Shown here one piece after another: positions 27,756 through 35,535 of a stretch of 64,000 nt of DNA. Both the position numbers and the translations under genes were made by a program. Origin of the DNA: Palsa-504 sp963847965 (GTDB lineage Bacteria; Actinomycetota; Actinomycetes; Streptosporangiales; Streptosporangiaceae); NCBI GenBank assembly GCA_963847965.1, contig CAWKCG010000038.1, positions 62,001 through 126,000 on the forward strand, written 5' to 3'. Positions within the stretch are counted from its first letter, which is position 1. Each line of letters begins with the position of its first letter. The notes beneath the pieces are model-generated. The model saw only the letters and a list, made by a program, of their open reading frames with translations. It had not been told where the DNA came from and did no database searches.

Positions 27756-29731
27756 GGGCTGCCTCCCTTGCGGCGGCGCGTGGTTTCCAGCAGGTACTTC
27801 GCCCGGGCCAGCTCGAAGATCCGCGCGGCCTCGTTGGTGACCCGGCGGCGGCGCGGCATGACCAGGTCCGGGATGGCCACCTTGACGCGCCGGCGTATCG
27901 GCCGGCCGGCCGCGAAGTCCAGCACCATCCAGGCGGCCAGCACGCCGAACTGGTCCGCCGTCGGCGCGAGCTGCGGCGGCGAGCCCGCCTGGCCGCGGAT
28001 CATCGCCTCGCTGTAGGCGAGCAGCTCGCGCGGCACGTCCAGCGGGCTCACCAGGCGGGTGAGGAACTGCAGCGCGTCGAGGTCGTCCGGCGCCTTGTCC
28101 AGCCGCCCGTTCAGCGGGCGGGTCCGGCCGTCGCGGTAGTCGAAGGCGTACACGACCTGGGTGCCGCCGAGGTCGAGCCCGGAGATGACCAGGCGCCGCT
28201 GCCGCCAGGCCTCCTGGTGCAGCGCGCGCTTGGCCGCGATCCCGGACGGCTCGGTCACGTCCACGCCGTCGATGATCACGTCGGTGGTGCCCACCAGCCA
28301 GTCAACGTTGTCCTCGGTCACGCCGTCCGGCTCGACCAGCGCCTCGACCTCGGGGTTGATGGCCCGGGCCCGGTCCGCCTGGACCGCGGCCTTGTTCCGG
28401 CCGATGTCGCCTATGCCGGCCGCTTGCCGGTTGAGGTTGTTGAGCTCGTACTCACCCGGCTCGCACAGCACGAACCGCTCTACCCCCAGCCGGACCAGCG
28501 GCACGACCGGCGCCCCGCCGATGCTGCCGCAGCCCGCGACCAGGACCCGCACGGCGCGCAGCGCGCCCTGCTCCTCCCGGCTGAGCGACGGCTGGTTGCG
28601 CCGCGTCATCTCCCGGTAGTGGTCGGTCTCCGGGCGCGGCCCGTCCGATCTGCGCCGCAGGCTTTTGCGTTCGGGCTCGCGGGTCGGCGACCCGAGCCTG
28701 AAGAAGGCGATCGGCGCGGCCCGCGGGTCGGCACCGAACGCGGCCAGCAGCTCGCGCCGCATCTCGGCGATCCCGGCGTGCCAGTCGGCGGGCACCGACG
28801 GGTGCATCGGCCCGGGGTGCGACAGGCCGACCTCGATCAACGCGCTGTGCAGCGCCATGGCCAGCCCGGCCTGCGTGACGTCAAGCGCGATCTCTTCCAA
28901 GCAGGCGCCGCCGCGCAGGAACGTCTCGGCCTCCAGCGAGTCCGCCTGCAGCAGGCACAGCGCGGGCGCGCTGCGCAGCGGCACCTCGTCGGTCCCGTGG
29001 ATGACCCTGTCGGCCACCCGCAGCGAGGCCGCCGCGCTGAGCACGCGCGGATGCGTGGCGACCGCCGCGGCCCGCGCCGCGACCGCCGGGGTGAAGAACA
29101 GCTCCAGGTCCAGGCCATCCCGGTGCTCTGCGGCGGCCCGGGGGCCGAAGCGCATCAGCGAGTACAGCTCGGTCTGGGTGGGCTCGTGCATCATCTTCAT
29201 CACCCCGGCGCGGGCGGCGAGCGCCGCCACCCGCTCGATGCCGGCCCGGTCGGTAAGCACCCCGAGAGTGAACCCGAGCCGCTTCGCGGTGGCCTGCAGG
29301 CCCTCGACGACGGCGCCGGGGACGGCATCGGCCCGGTACGGCGAACGGTTCATCGCGCGGCTCCGCAGCGCGCGCAGCCGGTCCCCGGCGGCCTCGTCCG
29401 GCGCATCCGCAGCGGGCACCAACGTCACATCGGCCACTACGTCGCCACCAGGCCGCCAGCTGACCTCGGCATCGAAGCCGAACGCCCGTGCGGCCACGCA
29501 CAGGTTGGTGACCACGGCCCCGCAGGCCAGGTCGCCTTCCCGGCCGTCGGGATCGAACTCCCGCAGCACCTGACGAGCCGGATCGCGGGAGACCCGGAAG
29601 CGCCTGCCGTCGACCTCGATGCGCCAGCCCTGCGCGTTGTGGGGCGACGGTGCACGCCAGGCGTAGTAGAGCAGCCGGTCGCGCAACTCGGGACTGAGCG
29701 CGCTCGGCTCGCTCCGCGCTGCCTCATTCAT
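27752..29731 (-). CDS. Rv1355c-type nitroreductase-E1 (ThiF-like) fusion
   Basis: A 659-residue fusion. Residues 20-340 have a nitroreductase-like flavin fold (LLYYAWRAPSPHNAQGWRIE, RSRAMNRSPYRADAVP, GACLEEIALDVTQAGLAMAL). Residues 390-600 are an E1/ThiF/MoeB-type adenylating domain: VLVAGCGSIGGAPVVPL near 402, NNLNRQ, GRNKAAV and the Asp of IIDGVD. No catalytic Cys-x-x-Cys zinc pairs are seen, so adenylation without sulfur transfer is possible. M. tuberculosis Rv1355c (MoeY) has this architecture (recollection). ATG 29731 is preferred because an upstream leader ORF with a strong ribosome site stops 8 nt into it, whereas ATG 29770 has no usable ribosome site. It is first gene of a three-gene operon. 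Confidence 0.85.
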   Translation of the reverse strand: MNEAARSEPSALSPELRDRLLYYAWRAPSPHNAQGWRIEVDGRRFRVSRDPARQVLREFDPDGREGDLACGAVVTNLCVAARAFGFDAEVSWRPGGDVVADVTLVPAADAPDEAAGDRLRALRSRAMNRSPYRADAVPGAVVEGLQATAKRLGFTLGVLTDRAGIERVAALAARAGVMKMMHEPTQTELYSLMRFGPRAAAEHRDGLDLELFFTPAVAARAAAVATHPRVLSAAASLRVADRVIHGTDEVPLRSAPALCLLQADSLEAETFLRGGACLEEIALDVTQAGLAMALHSALIEVGLSHPGPMHPSVPADWHAGIAEMRRELLAAFGADPRAAPIAFFRLGSPTREPERKSLRRRSDGPRPETDHYREMTRRNQPSLSREEQGALRAVRVLVAGCGSIGGAPVVPLVRLGVERFVLCEPGEYELNNLNRQAAGIGDIGRNKAAVQADRARAINPEVEALVEPDGVTEDNVDWLVGTTDVIIDGVDVTEPSGIAAKRALHQEAWRQRRLVISGLDLGGTQVVYAFDYRDGRTRPLNGRLDKAPDDLDALQFLTRLVSPLDVPRELLAYSEAMIRGQAGSPPQLAPTADQFGVLAAWMVLDFAAGRPIRRRVKVAIPDLVMPRRRRVTNEAARIFELARAKYLLETTRRRKGGSP

Positions 29732-29786
29732 CGGGATACGACGGCGCCTCCGTGGCGCCTCCTCGGGCATGGATTCGATTCGTCAT
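29724..29786 (-). CDS. Putative 20-residue leader peptide coupled to the E1 fusion gene
   Basis: ATG 29786 follows a strong AGGAGGGGG at about 6 nt. It encodes 20 residues (MTNRIHARGG...) and stops at 29724-29726, inside the first codons of the E1 fusion gene whose ATG is at 29731-29729. The E1 gene itself lacks a well-placed ribosome site, so ribosomes ending the leader could re-initiate. It is too short to be recognised by similarity. Confidence 0.45.
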   Translation of the reverse strand: MTNRIHARGGATEAPSYPDE

Positions 29787-29807
29787 CGCCCCCTCCTGCC
29801 GGCATCC

Positions 29808-29844
29808 TAGCTGCAGATTGCTAAAGCCAAACAAACTGCAGCTA
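29808..29844. repeat. Imperfect palindrome, copy 1
   Basis: Left arm TAGCTGCAGATTGCT and right arm AACAAACTGCAGCTA (7-nt spacer) match at 13 of 15 positions. It lies just upstream of the leader/E1 operon. Likely operator or hairpin; paired with copy 2. Confidence 0.65.
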
Positions 29845-29908
29845 GTGCAGCAGGCCGACGGACATCTGCCCCATCTGCGGATACTTCGGCCCGTTCCCGA
29901 AGCGATCC

Positions 29909-29944
29909 TAGCTGTAGTTTGTTGAGTCAAACAAACTACAGCTA
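29909..29944. repeat. Perfect 15-bp palindrome, copy 2
   Basis: Left arm TAGCTGTAGTTTGTT, 6-nt spacer GAGTCA, right arm AACAAACTACAGCTA: a perfect inverted repeat of 15 bp. It is unusually AT-rich for the window and lies 101 bp from copy 1, on the kinase-cyclase side. Confidence 0.75.
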
Positions 29945-30130
29945 CTGCGGCAGGCCCACCGGATACCAGCCCCGTCGGTGCCGCGTCGAATTGCGGCGGA
30001 CGTGGTCACGCCGGATACTTGGGGTGTCCCGGCGGCGGGCGTTCGGGCCGCCGGGTAGTCCCGTTACGCGTTCGCGCTGGGCCCGCGCCGGGAGGCGAGC
30101 GCCGGGTGGGCTTGCTGGTGGGGAGGCTCC

Positions 30131-33100
30131 GTGGGCGGTGAGGTGCCCGGGAATGCTAGCGGTTTGCCGACCGGGGTGACGGTGGGCTCGCGGGTGGCCG
30201 GGTATCTCCTGGAGGAAGAGGTCGGCGCGGGCGGGATGGCGGTGGTGTTCCGGGCGCGGGATGAGCGGCTGGGCCGGCTGGTGGCGCTGAAGGTCCTGGC
30301 GCCGGGGCTGGCGGCCAATGCGGACTTCCGGGAACGGTTCCTGCGGGAGTCGCAGGCGGCAGTGGCGGTCGACGATCCGCACGTCATCCCGGTGTTCGAG
30401 GCCGGCCAGGCAGGTGGCGTGCTCTTCATCGCGATGCGGTACGTGCCCGGCGGCGACGTGCGCACGCTGGTCCAGCGTGAGGGCCCGCTGTCGGCAGAGC
30501 GGGCGGCCGCGATCATCTCCGCGGTGGCCTCGGCGCTGGACGCTGCGCATGCGGCCGGGCTGGTACATCGTGATGTGAAGCCTGCCAATATGCTGCTGGA
30601 CGCGCGGGCCGGGCGGCCCGATCACGTGTACCTGTCGGACTTCGGGCTGAGTAAGTCCGCGCTGGCGGCTGTCGGCCTGACCCCCACCGGGCAGTTCATG
30701 GGCACGCTGGACTACGTCGCTCCCGAGCAGCTCGGGGGCCAGCCGGTGGACGGGCGGGCGGATCAGTATGCGCTGGCGTGCGCGGCGTTCGAGATGCTGG
30801 CCGGTTCGCCGCCGTTCCATCAGGAGGATGCGATGGCGGTGATGTACGCGCATGTCTCGCAGCCGCCGCCGTTGCTGACCTCCCAGCGACCGGATCTTCC
30901 CGCGGCGGCGGACCAGGTGCTGGCCCGGGGGCTGGCCAAGGCGCCCGCCGGCCGGTATGCCAGCTGCCGCGAGTTCGCCGACGCGCTACGCGGGTCGCTG
31001 GGCCTGCCGCCGTATGCGCAGGATCCCGGCGCGGTCAGCGGGCCATCCGGCCAGGCTGGTCGCGCGGCGGGCATCCAGACCGCCATCCTCTCCGGCCCGC
31101 ACGCCGAACAGGACGAACAGGACGGCGCGGCCCGGCCGGATACCGGTCCGGGGCAGAGTGGTCCCGGCCTGGCCGAGACGGTGGCGGAGCTGCCCACCGG
31201 GACGCTGACGATGCTGTTCAGCGACATCGAGGGGTCGACGGTGCTGGTCAGGCGCCTGGGGGAGCGGTACGGCGAGGCGCTGTCGGCGCAGCGGACGCTG
31301 CTGCGGGCCGCGTTCCGCAGCTTCGGCGGCCGGGAGCTGAGCACCGAGGGGGACAGCTTTTTCGTGGTCTTCGAGTCGGCCAGCGCCGCGGTCAGCTGCT
31401 GCGTGGCCGGGCAGCGGGCCCTGGCCGGGTATGACTGGCCCGATGGTGCGACGGTCCGGGTGCGGATGGGCCTGCACTCGGGTGAGCCGACCCGCCACGA
31501 GGACAACTATGTGGGGCTGGACGTGCACCGGGCGGCGCGGATCGCGGCGGCCGCGCACGGCGGGCAGGTCGTGCTGTCGGACGCGACGCGGCACCTGGTG
31601 GAATCGCGGCTGGCCGCCGATGTGTCGCTGCGCGACCTGGGCTGGCACCGGCTGAAGGACATCGAGGCGCCGGAGCATATCTACCAGCTGGTCGTCGCCG
31701 GGCTGCCGGATCGGTTCCCTTCGCTGAAGAGCCTGGGCGCGCAGAGCAGGCTGCCGGTGCCGATGACGCCGCTGGTCGGCCGGGAGCGCGACCTGGAGCA
31801 GGTCCTCGCCGTGCTCACCGGACCGGGGATCCGGCTGGTGACCCTGACCGGCACCGGCGGGGTCGGCAAGACGCGGCTATCGCTGGCCGCCGCCGCCGCG
31901 CTGGATCAGGACTTCCCGCAGGGCGTGTTTTTCATCCCCCTGGCGGCCGTCCGCGATGCCGAGGTGATGTGGAAGACCATCGCCGACGGCCTGGACGTGG
32001 CCGCCGACGGGCCCGTCGCCGACGCCGTGACCGGGTACCTGGGTGATCGCCGGGCCCTGCTGGTGCTGGACAACCTCGAGCAGCTGGACGGCGCCGCCGT
32101 CGTGGTGGCCGGGCTGCTCGCGGCCGCCCCCGGCCTGGTCGTGCTGGCGACCTCCCGGCGGCCGCTGCACCTGCCGGGTGAGCGGGAGCTGCCGGTGCCG
32201 CCGCTGCAGGTGCCCCGCGAGGCGTCCGTCGAGGAGGTGTCCGCGAGCGGCGCCGCGCGGCTGTTCGCCCAGCAGGCGAGCATGGCCCGGCCCGGCTTCG
32301 CCCTCAACGCGGCCAACGCCGCCGACGTCGCGGCCATCTGCGAGCGCCTGGACGGGCTGCCGCTGGCCATCGAGCTGGCCGCGGCCCGGATTCGGCTGCT
32401 GGCCCCCCGGGCCCTGCTGGCCCGCCTGGGCCACAGCATCGACCTGGCCGCCCCCGACGTCGGGCAGTCGTCGCGGCAGCAGACCCTGCGGAACGCCATC
32501 GCCTGGAGCTATGACCTGCTGACCCCGGACCTGGCCGAGGCATTCCGCCGGGCCGGGGTGTTCGCCGGGGGCTGCGACCTGGACGCGCTGGCCGCAGTCG
32601 CTGCGCCAGAGCACGGACCGGGCGCCCAGGGGGCCCAGGGGGTCCAGGGGGTCGGGGCCGATCCCCTGGAACTGGTGGCCGGCCTACTGGACGTCAGCCT
32701 GATCACGGTGACCGACGGCCCGGACGGCGAGCCCCGCGTCGGCATGCTGGAAACGATCCGCGAGTACGCGCTGGAGCGGCTGGAGCAGGCCGGGGACCTG
32801 GACGACACCCGGCGCCGCCACGCCGAGTACTACGCCGGGGTCGCCGAACGGGCGGACGAGCAGGTGCGCAGCGGGGGCCCGGCGCACCTGGCCGCCCTGG
32901 ACCGGCTGGAAGCCGAGCATGACAACCTGCGCGCCGCCCTGACCTGGTCGCTGCAAACCCCCGCCGCAGGCCCGGCGCCCGCCGACGGCGAGCGGGCCGC
33001 CACCGGCCTGCGGCTGGCCCAGGCGCTGGCCTATTTCTGGTACCGGCATGGCCACGCCGCCGAAGCGCGGCGGTGGCTGCAGCGGGCCACCGACCTGGCC

Positions 33101-33865
33101 GCCGAGGACGGCGGGGCGCAGCTGGCCCAGCTGGCGCACTGGCTCGGGGTCCTGCTGCAGCAGCAGGGCGAGCCGCACGCCGCGCTGCCGGTGCTCCAGC
33201 GCAGCCTGGCGATCTGGCGTGACCTCGGCGACCGGGAGCAGCAGGCACGAGAACTCAACAGCCTCGGGATCACCCAGCATCACCTCGACGACTTCGACAC
33301 CGCGCGATCCCTGCTGGAGGAAAGCGCCGCCATCGCCCGCGAGATCGGCAGCGACTACCGGCTCGCCGCGGCCCTGACCAACCTCGGCCAGCTGGAAAGC
33401 GATGCGGGCAACTTCGACCGCGCCACGCAGGTGCTGCAGGAGGCGCTCGCGATCGACCGCAAGCAGGGGGACATGCTGGGCGTGGCCATAGACCAGCAAT
33501 CGCTGGCGGGGGTCGCCCTTCGGGCGGGCCGTGCCCGGGAGGCCCGCGACCTGCTGTCCAGCATGGCCGGCTACGTCGTCAGCTGCGGTGACCCGGAGCT
33601 GCTGTCTACCACCCTGGAAATGTGCGCCGCCAACGCCGCGCAGCTCGGCGAGGGCCTGCGGGCGGCCCGGCTGGCCGGCGCCGCGGAAGCCGTCCGGCAG
33701 AAGACCGGCATCCCGATCAAGCAACCCGAAATGCTCGAGGAGTTCCTGGCTCCCGTCCGCGCGACCACCGAACCCGAGCAGTGGGACGCCGCGCTGGCCG
33801 CCGGCCGCGCGCTCACCCAGCAGCAGGCAGCCGCGCTCCTCACACCACCCATCTCCGGCACATAA
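30131..33865 (+). CDS. Ser/Thr kinase-nucleotidyl cyclase-NB-ARC-TPR multidomain sensor
   Basis: A 1244-residue protein. Residues 25-290 are a Hanks-type kinase: VGAGGMAVVF, Lys54 in VALK, HRDVKPAN (146-153) and Asp170 of DFG. Residues 355-525 are a class III nucleotidyl cyclase with both metal Asp residues, D365 in LFSDIEGST and D408 in TEGDSFF, then YVGLDVHRAARI. Residues 545-880 are an NB-ARC/STAND ATPase (Walker A TGTGGVGKTRL, Lys580; LLVLDNLEQL; GLPLAIELAAARIR). Residues 930-1190 hold TPR repeats. No membrane helix is seen. GTG 30131 has GGGAGG 4 nt upstream. It is divergent from an operon whose products carry two cyclic-nucleotide-binding domains, so it may be the source of their ligand. 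Confidence 0.88.
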   Translation: MGGEVPGNASGLPTGVTVGSRVAGYLLEEEVGAGGMAVVFRARDERLGRLVALKVLAPGLAANADFRERFLRESQAAVAVDDPHVIPVFEAGQAGGVLFIAMRYVPGGDVRTLVQREGPLSAERAAAIISAVASALDAAHAAGLVHRDVKPANMLLDARAGRPDHVYLSDFGLSKSALAAVGLTPTGQFMGTLDYVAPEQLGGQPVDGRADQYALACAAFEMLAGSPPFHQEDAMAVMYAHVSQPPPLLTSQRPDLPAAADQVLARGLAKAPAGRYASCREFADALRGSLGLPPYAQDPGAVSGPSGQAGRAAGIQTAILSGPHAEQDEQDGAARPDTGPGQSGPGLAETVAELPTGTLTMLFSDIEGSTVLVRRLGERYGEALSAQRTLLRAAFRSFGGRELSTEGDSFFVVFESASAAVSCCVAGQRALAGYDWPDGATVRVRMGLHSGEPTRHEDNYVGLDVHRAARIAAAAHGGQVVLSDATRHLVESRLAADVSLRDLGWHRLKDIEAPEHIYQLVVAGLPDRFPSLKSLGAQSRLPVPMTPLVGRERDLEQVLAVLTGPGIRLVTLTGTGGVGKTRLSLAAAAALDQDFPQGVFFIPLAAVRDAEVMWKTIADGLDVAADGPVADAVTGYLGDRRALLVLDNLEQLDGAAVVVAGLLAAAPGLVVLATSRRPLHLPGERELPVPPLQVPREASVEEVSASGAARLFAQQASMARPGFALNAANAADVAAICERLDGLPLAIELAAARIRLLAPRALLARLGHSIDLAAPDVGQSSRQQTLRNAIAWSYDLLTPDLAEAFRRAGVFAGGCDLDALAAVAAPEHGPGAQGAQGVQGVGADPLELVAGLLDVSLITVTDGPDGEPRVGMLETIREYALERLEQAGDLDDTRRRHAEYYAGVAERADEQVRSGGPAHLAALDRLEAEHDNLRAALTWSLQTPAAGPAPADGERAATGLRLAQALAYFWYRHGHAAEARRWLQRATDLAAEDGGAQLAQLAHWLGVLLQQQGEPHAALPVLQRSLAIWRDLGDREQQARELNSLGITQHHLDDFDTARSLLEESAAIAREIGSDYRLAAALTNLGQLESDAGNFDRATQVLQEALAIDRKQGDMLGVAIDQQSLAGVALRAGRAREARDLLSSMAGYVVSCGDPELLSTTLEMCAANAAQLGEGLRAARLAGAAEAVRQKTGIPIKQPEMLEEFLAPVRATTEPEQWDAALAAGRALTQQQAAALLTPPISGT

Positions 33866-33992
33866 CACGACCTGTGACACCCGTCAGCTCTTCCTGGGAT
33901 GCCTGCGCCACAAGGCTAAGGTCGCCCCCCGCCTCCCGCGGTGCCGGGCGGGCAGGTAAAGATGCAGGAACGCGATCGTGTGGGAGGAATCG

Positions 33993-35462
33993 ATGGAGCC
34001 CGTGGTCACGACGGTTTACGGGAAGGTGCGCGGCCTGGAGTCCGACGGGGTGGCGTCGTTCAAGGGGATCTCCTACGCGGCTCCGCCGTTCGGCCAGAAC
34101 CGGTTGCGCCCTCCCGCGCGCCCGGGGTCATGGGCCGGTGTCCGGGACGCTACGGCGTACGGGCCGACGGTCCCCAAGCCGCCGTACCCGGAGCCGTACG
34201 ACAGGCTGCTGCCCGAGCCGGTGATCCCGGGGGACGATTGCCTGAACCTCAGCGTCTGGACCCCCGATCCCGGCGGTGCGGGCCTGCCCGTCATGGTGTG
34301 GATACACGGGGGCGCGTTCGTGAACGGCTCCGGCGCCGTCGCCCAGTACGCCGGAGACCGCTTCGCGCGCGACGGCGTCGTCTGCGTGACGATCAACTAC
34401 CGCCTCGGCTGCGAGGGCTTCCTCTTTCTGGACGACGCCGTCCCCAACCGCGGATTGCTCGACCAGATAGCGGCCCTGGAGTGGGTGCAGGAGAACATCG
34501 CCGCCTTCGGCGGCGACCCGGGCCACGTCACCATCTTCGGCGAGTCGGCGGGCGCGATGAGCGTCACGGCCCTGCTGTCGATGCCCGCGGCGGCAGGCTT
34601 GTTCCGCCGTGCGATCCCGCAGAGCGGAGCCGGACATCACGCCCTGCCTGTCGAGACGGCCCGCGTGGTGTCGGCCGAGATGGCGCGGCGCCTCGGCGCG
34701 GCGCCGGCACTCGAGGATTTCGCGGCCGTCCCGGCCGACCGCCTCGTCGCCACGCAGCAAGCGCTCTCCGCGGACATCGTCCTGAACCGCGATCCGGCCC
34801 GGTGGCGCGAGGTCTCCGCCAACGGGATGGCCTTCGAGCCGGTCGTGGACGGGCAGATCCTGCCCGCCCGGCCCATCGACGGCATCGCCGCAGGGCACGG
34901 TCGCGGCGTCGACGTCCTGGTCGGCACCAACCGGGACGAGCACGCGCTCTTCCTCGTGCCGACGGGCGTGGCGGACGCCACCGACGACGCCACCCTGCAG
35001 GCGGTCGCGGGCGCGCTCGGCCTCGACGCGGCCGGGGTGGCCCTCTACCGCGCCGGCGCGCCGAGCGCCGGGGGAGCCCTGGTGGGCGTGATGACCGACT
35101 GGTTCTTCAGGATCCCGGCCATCCGGCTGGCCGAGACCCACCAGGGCGATTCGTACATGTACGAGTTCGCGTGGGATTCCCCGCTGTTCGGCGGCCGGCT
35201 CGGCGCGTGTCACGCGCTCGAGATCGGCTTCGTGTTCGACACGCTGAACGTCGAGGGAGGCGACGCGCTGTACGGCTCGTCGCCGCCGGCCGGGCTGGCG
35301 GCGACCATGCACCGGGCGTGGGTCGACTTCGCGCGCTCTGGCCGGCCTGGCTGGGCGCCCTACGACCTCGATACCCGCGCCACGATGACCTTCGGCCCCG
35401 ACAGCACGCTGATCCACGACCCGCGGCCCGAGCAGCGCGCCCTGTGGGAGGGCATCCGGTAG
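33993..35462 (+). CDS. Type B carboxylesterase
   Basis: A 489-residue alpha/beta hydrolase of the carboxylesterase B family. The family start is visible (VVTTVYGKVRGLESDGVASF, KGISYAAPPFGQNRLRPP). Also seen are DDCLNLSVWTPD, the oxyanion loop VMVWIHGGAFVNGSG, the nucleophile elbow FGESAGAMSV, and a catalytic His region GACHALEIGFVFDTL. ATG 33993 is chosen because GGGAGG lies 5 nt upstream; the GTG at 33978 would extend the protein by five residues. It is probably cytosolic, since no signal peptide is evident. The ester substrate is unknown. Confidence 0.9.
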   Translation: MEPVVTTVYGKVRGLESDGVASFKGISYAAPPFGQNRLRPPARPGSWAGVRDATAYGPTVPKPPYPEPYDRLLPEPVIPGDDCLNLSVWTPDPGGAGLPVMVWIHGGAFVNGSGAVAQYAGDRFARDGVVCVTINYRLGCEGFLFLDDAVPNRGLLDQIAALEWVQENIAAFGGDPGHVTIFGESAGAMSVTALLSMPAAAGLFRRAIPQSGAGHHALPVETARVVSAEMARRLGAAPALEDFAAVPADRLVATQQALSADIVLNRDPARWREVSANGMAFEPVVDGQILPARPIDGIAAGHGRGVDVLVGTNRDEHALFLVPTGVADATDDATLQAVAGALGLDAAGVALYRAGAPSAGGALVGVMTDWFFRIPAIRLAETHQGDSYMYEFAWDSPLFGGRLGACHALEIGFVFDTLNVEGGDALYGSSPPAGLAATMHRAWVDFARSGRPGWAPYDLDTRATMTFGPDSTLIHDPRPEQRALWEGIR

Positions 35463-35535
35463 TCTCGCGGTGATTCAGGCACGTCAGCCAGAATCTTTCA
35501 GCATCCCTTCATGTTGACTTGCGAAAGTACACAGG

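Larger units (their letters stand above)
29787..30130. promoter_or_regulatory. Divergent control region between E1 operon and kinase-cyclase gene
   Basis: About 340 bp with no gene. It contains two long palindromes (29808-29844 and 29909-29944), each followed by a similar flank (GCAGGCC..ACCGGA-like), so a unit of about 60 bp seems duplicated with a 101-bp period. Promoters for both directions must lie here. The right part, 29945-30110, is GC-rich with no clear motif. Confidence 0.6.

Noticed and set aside
27710..29824. 704-codon plus-strand open frame
   Set aside because: Antisense to the Rv1355c-like fusion, which shows coherent nitroreductase and E1 motifs.
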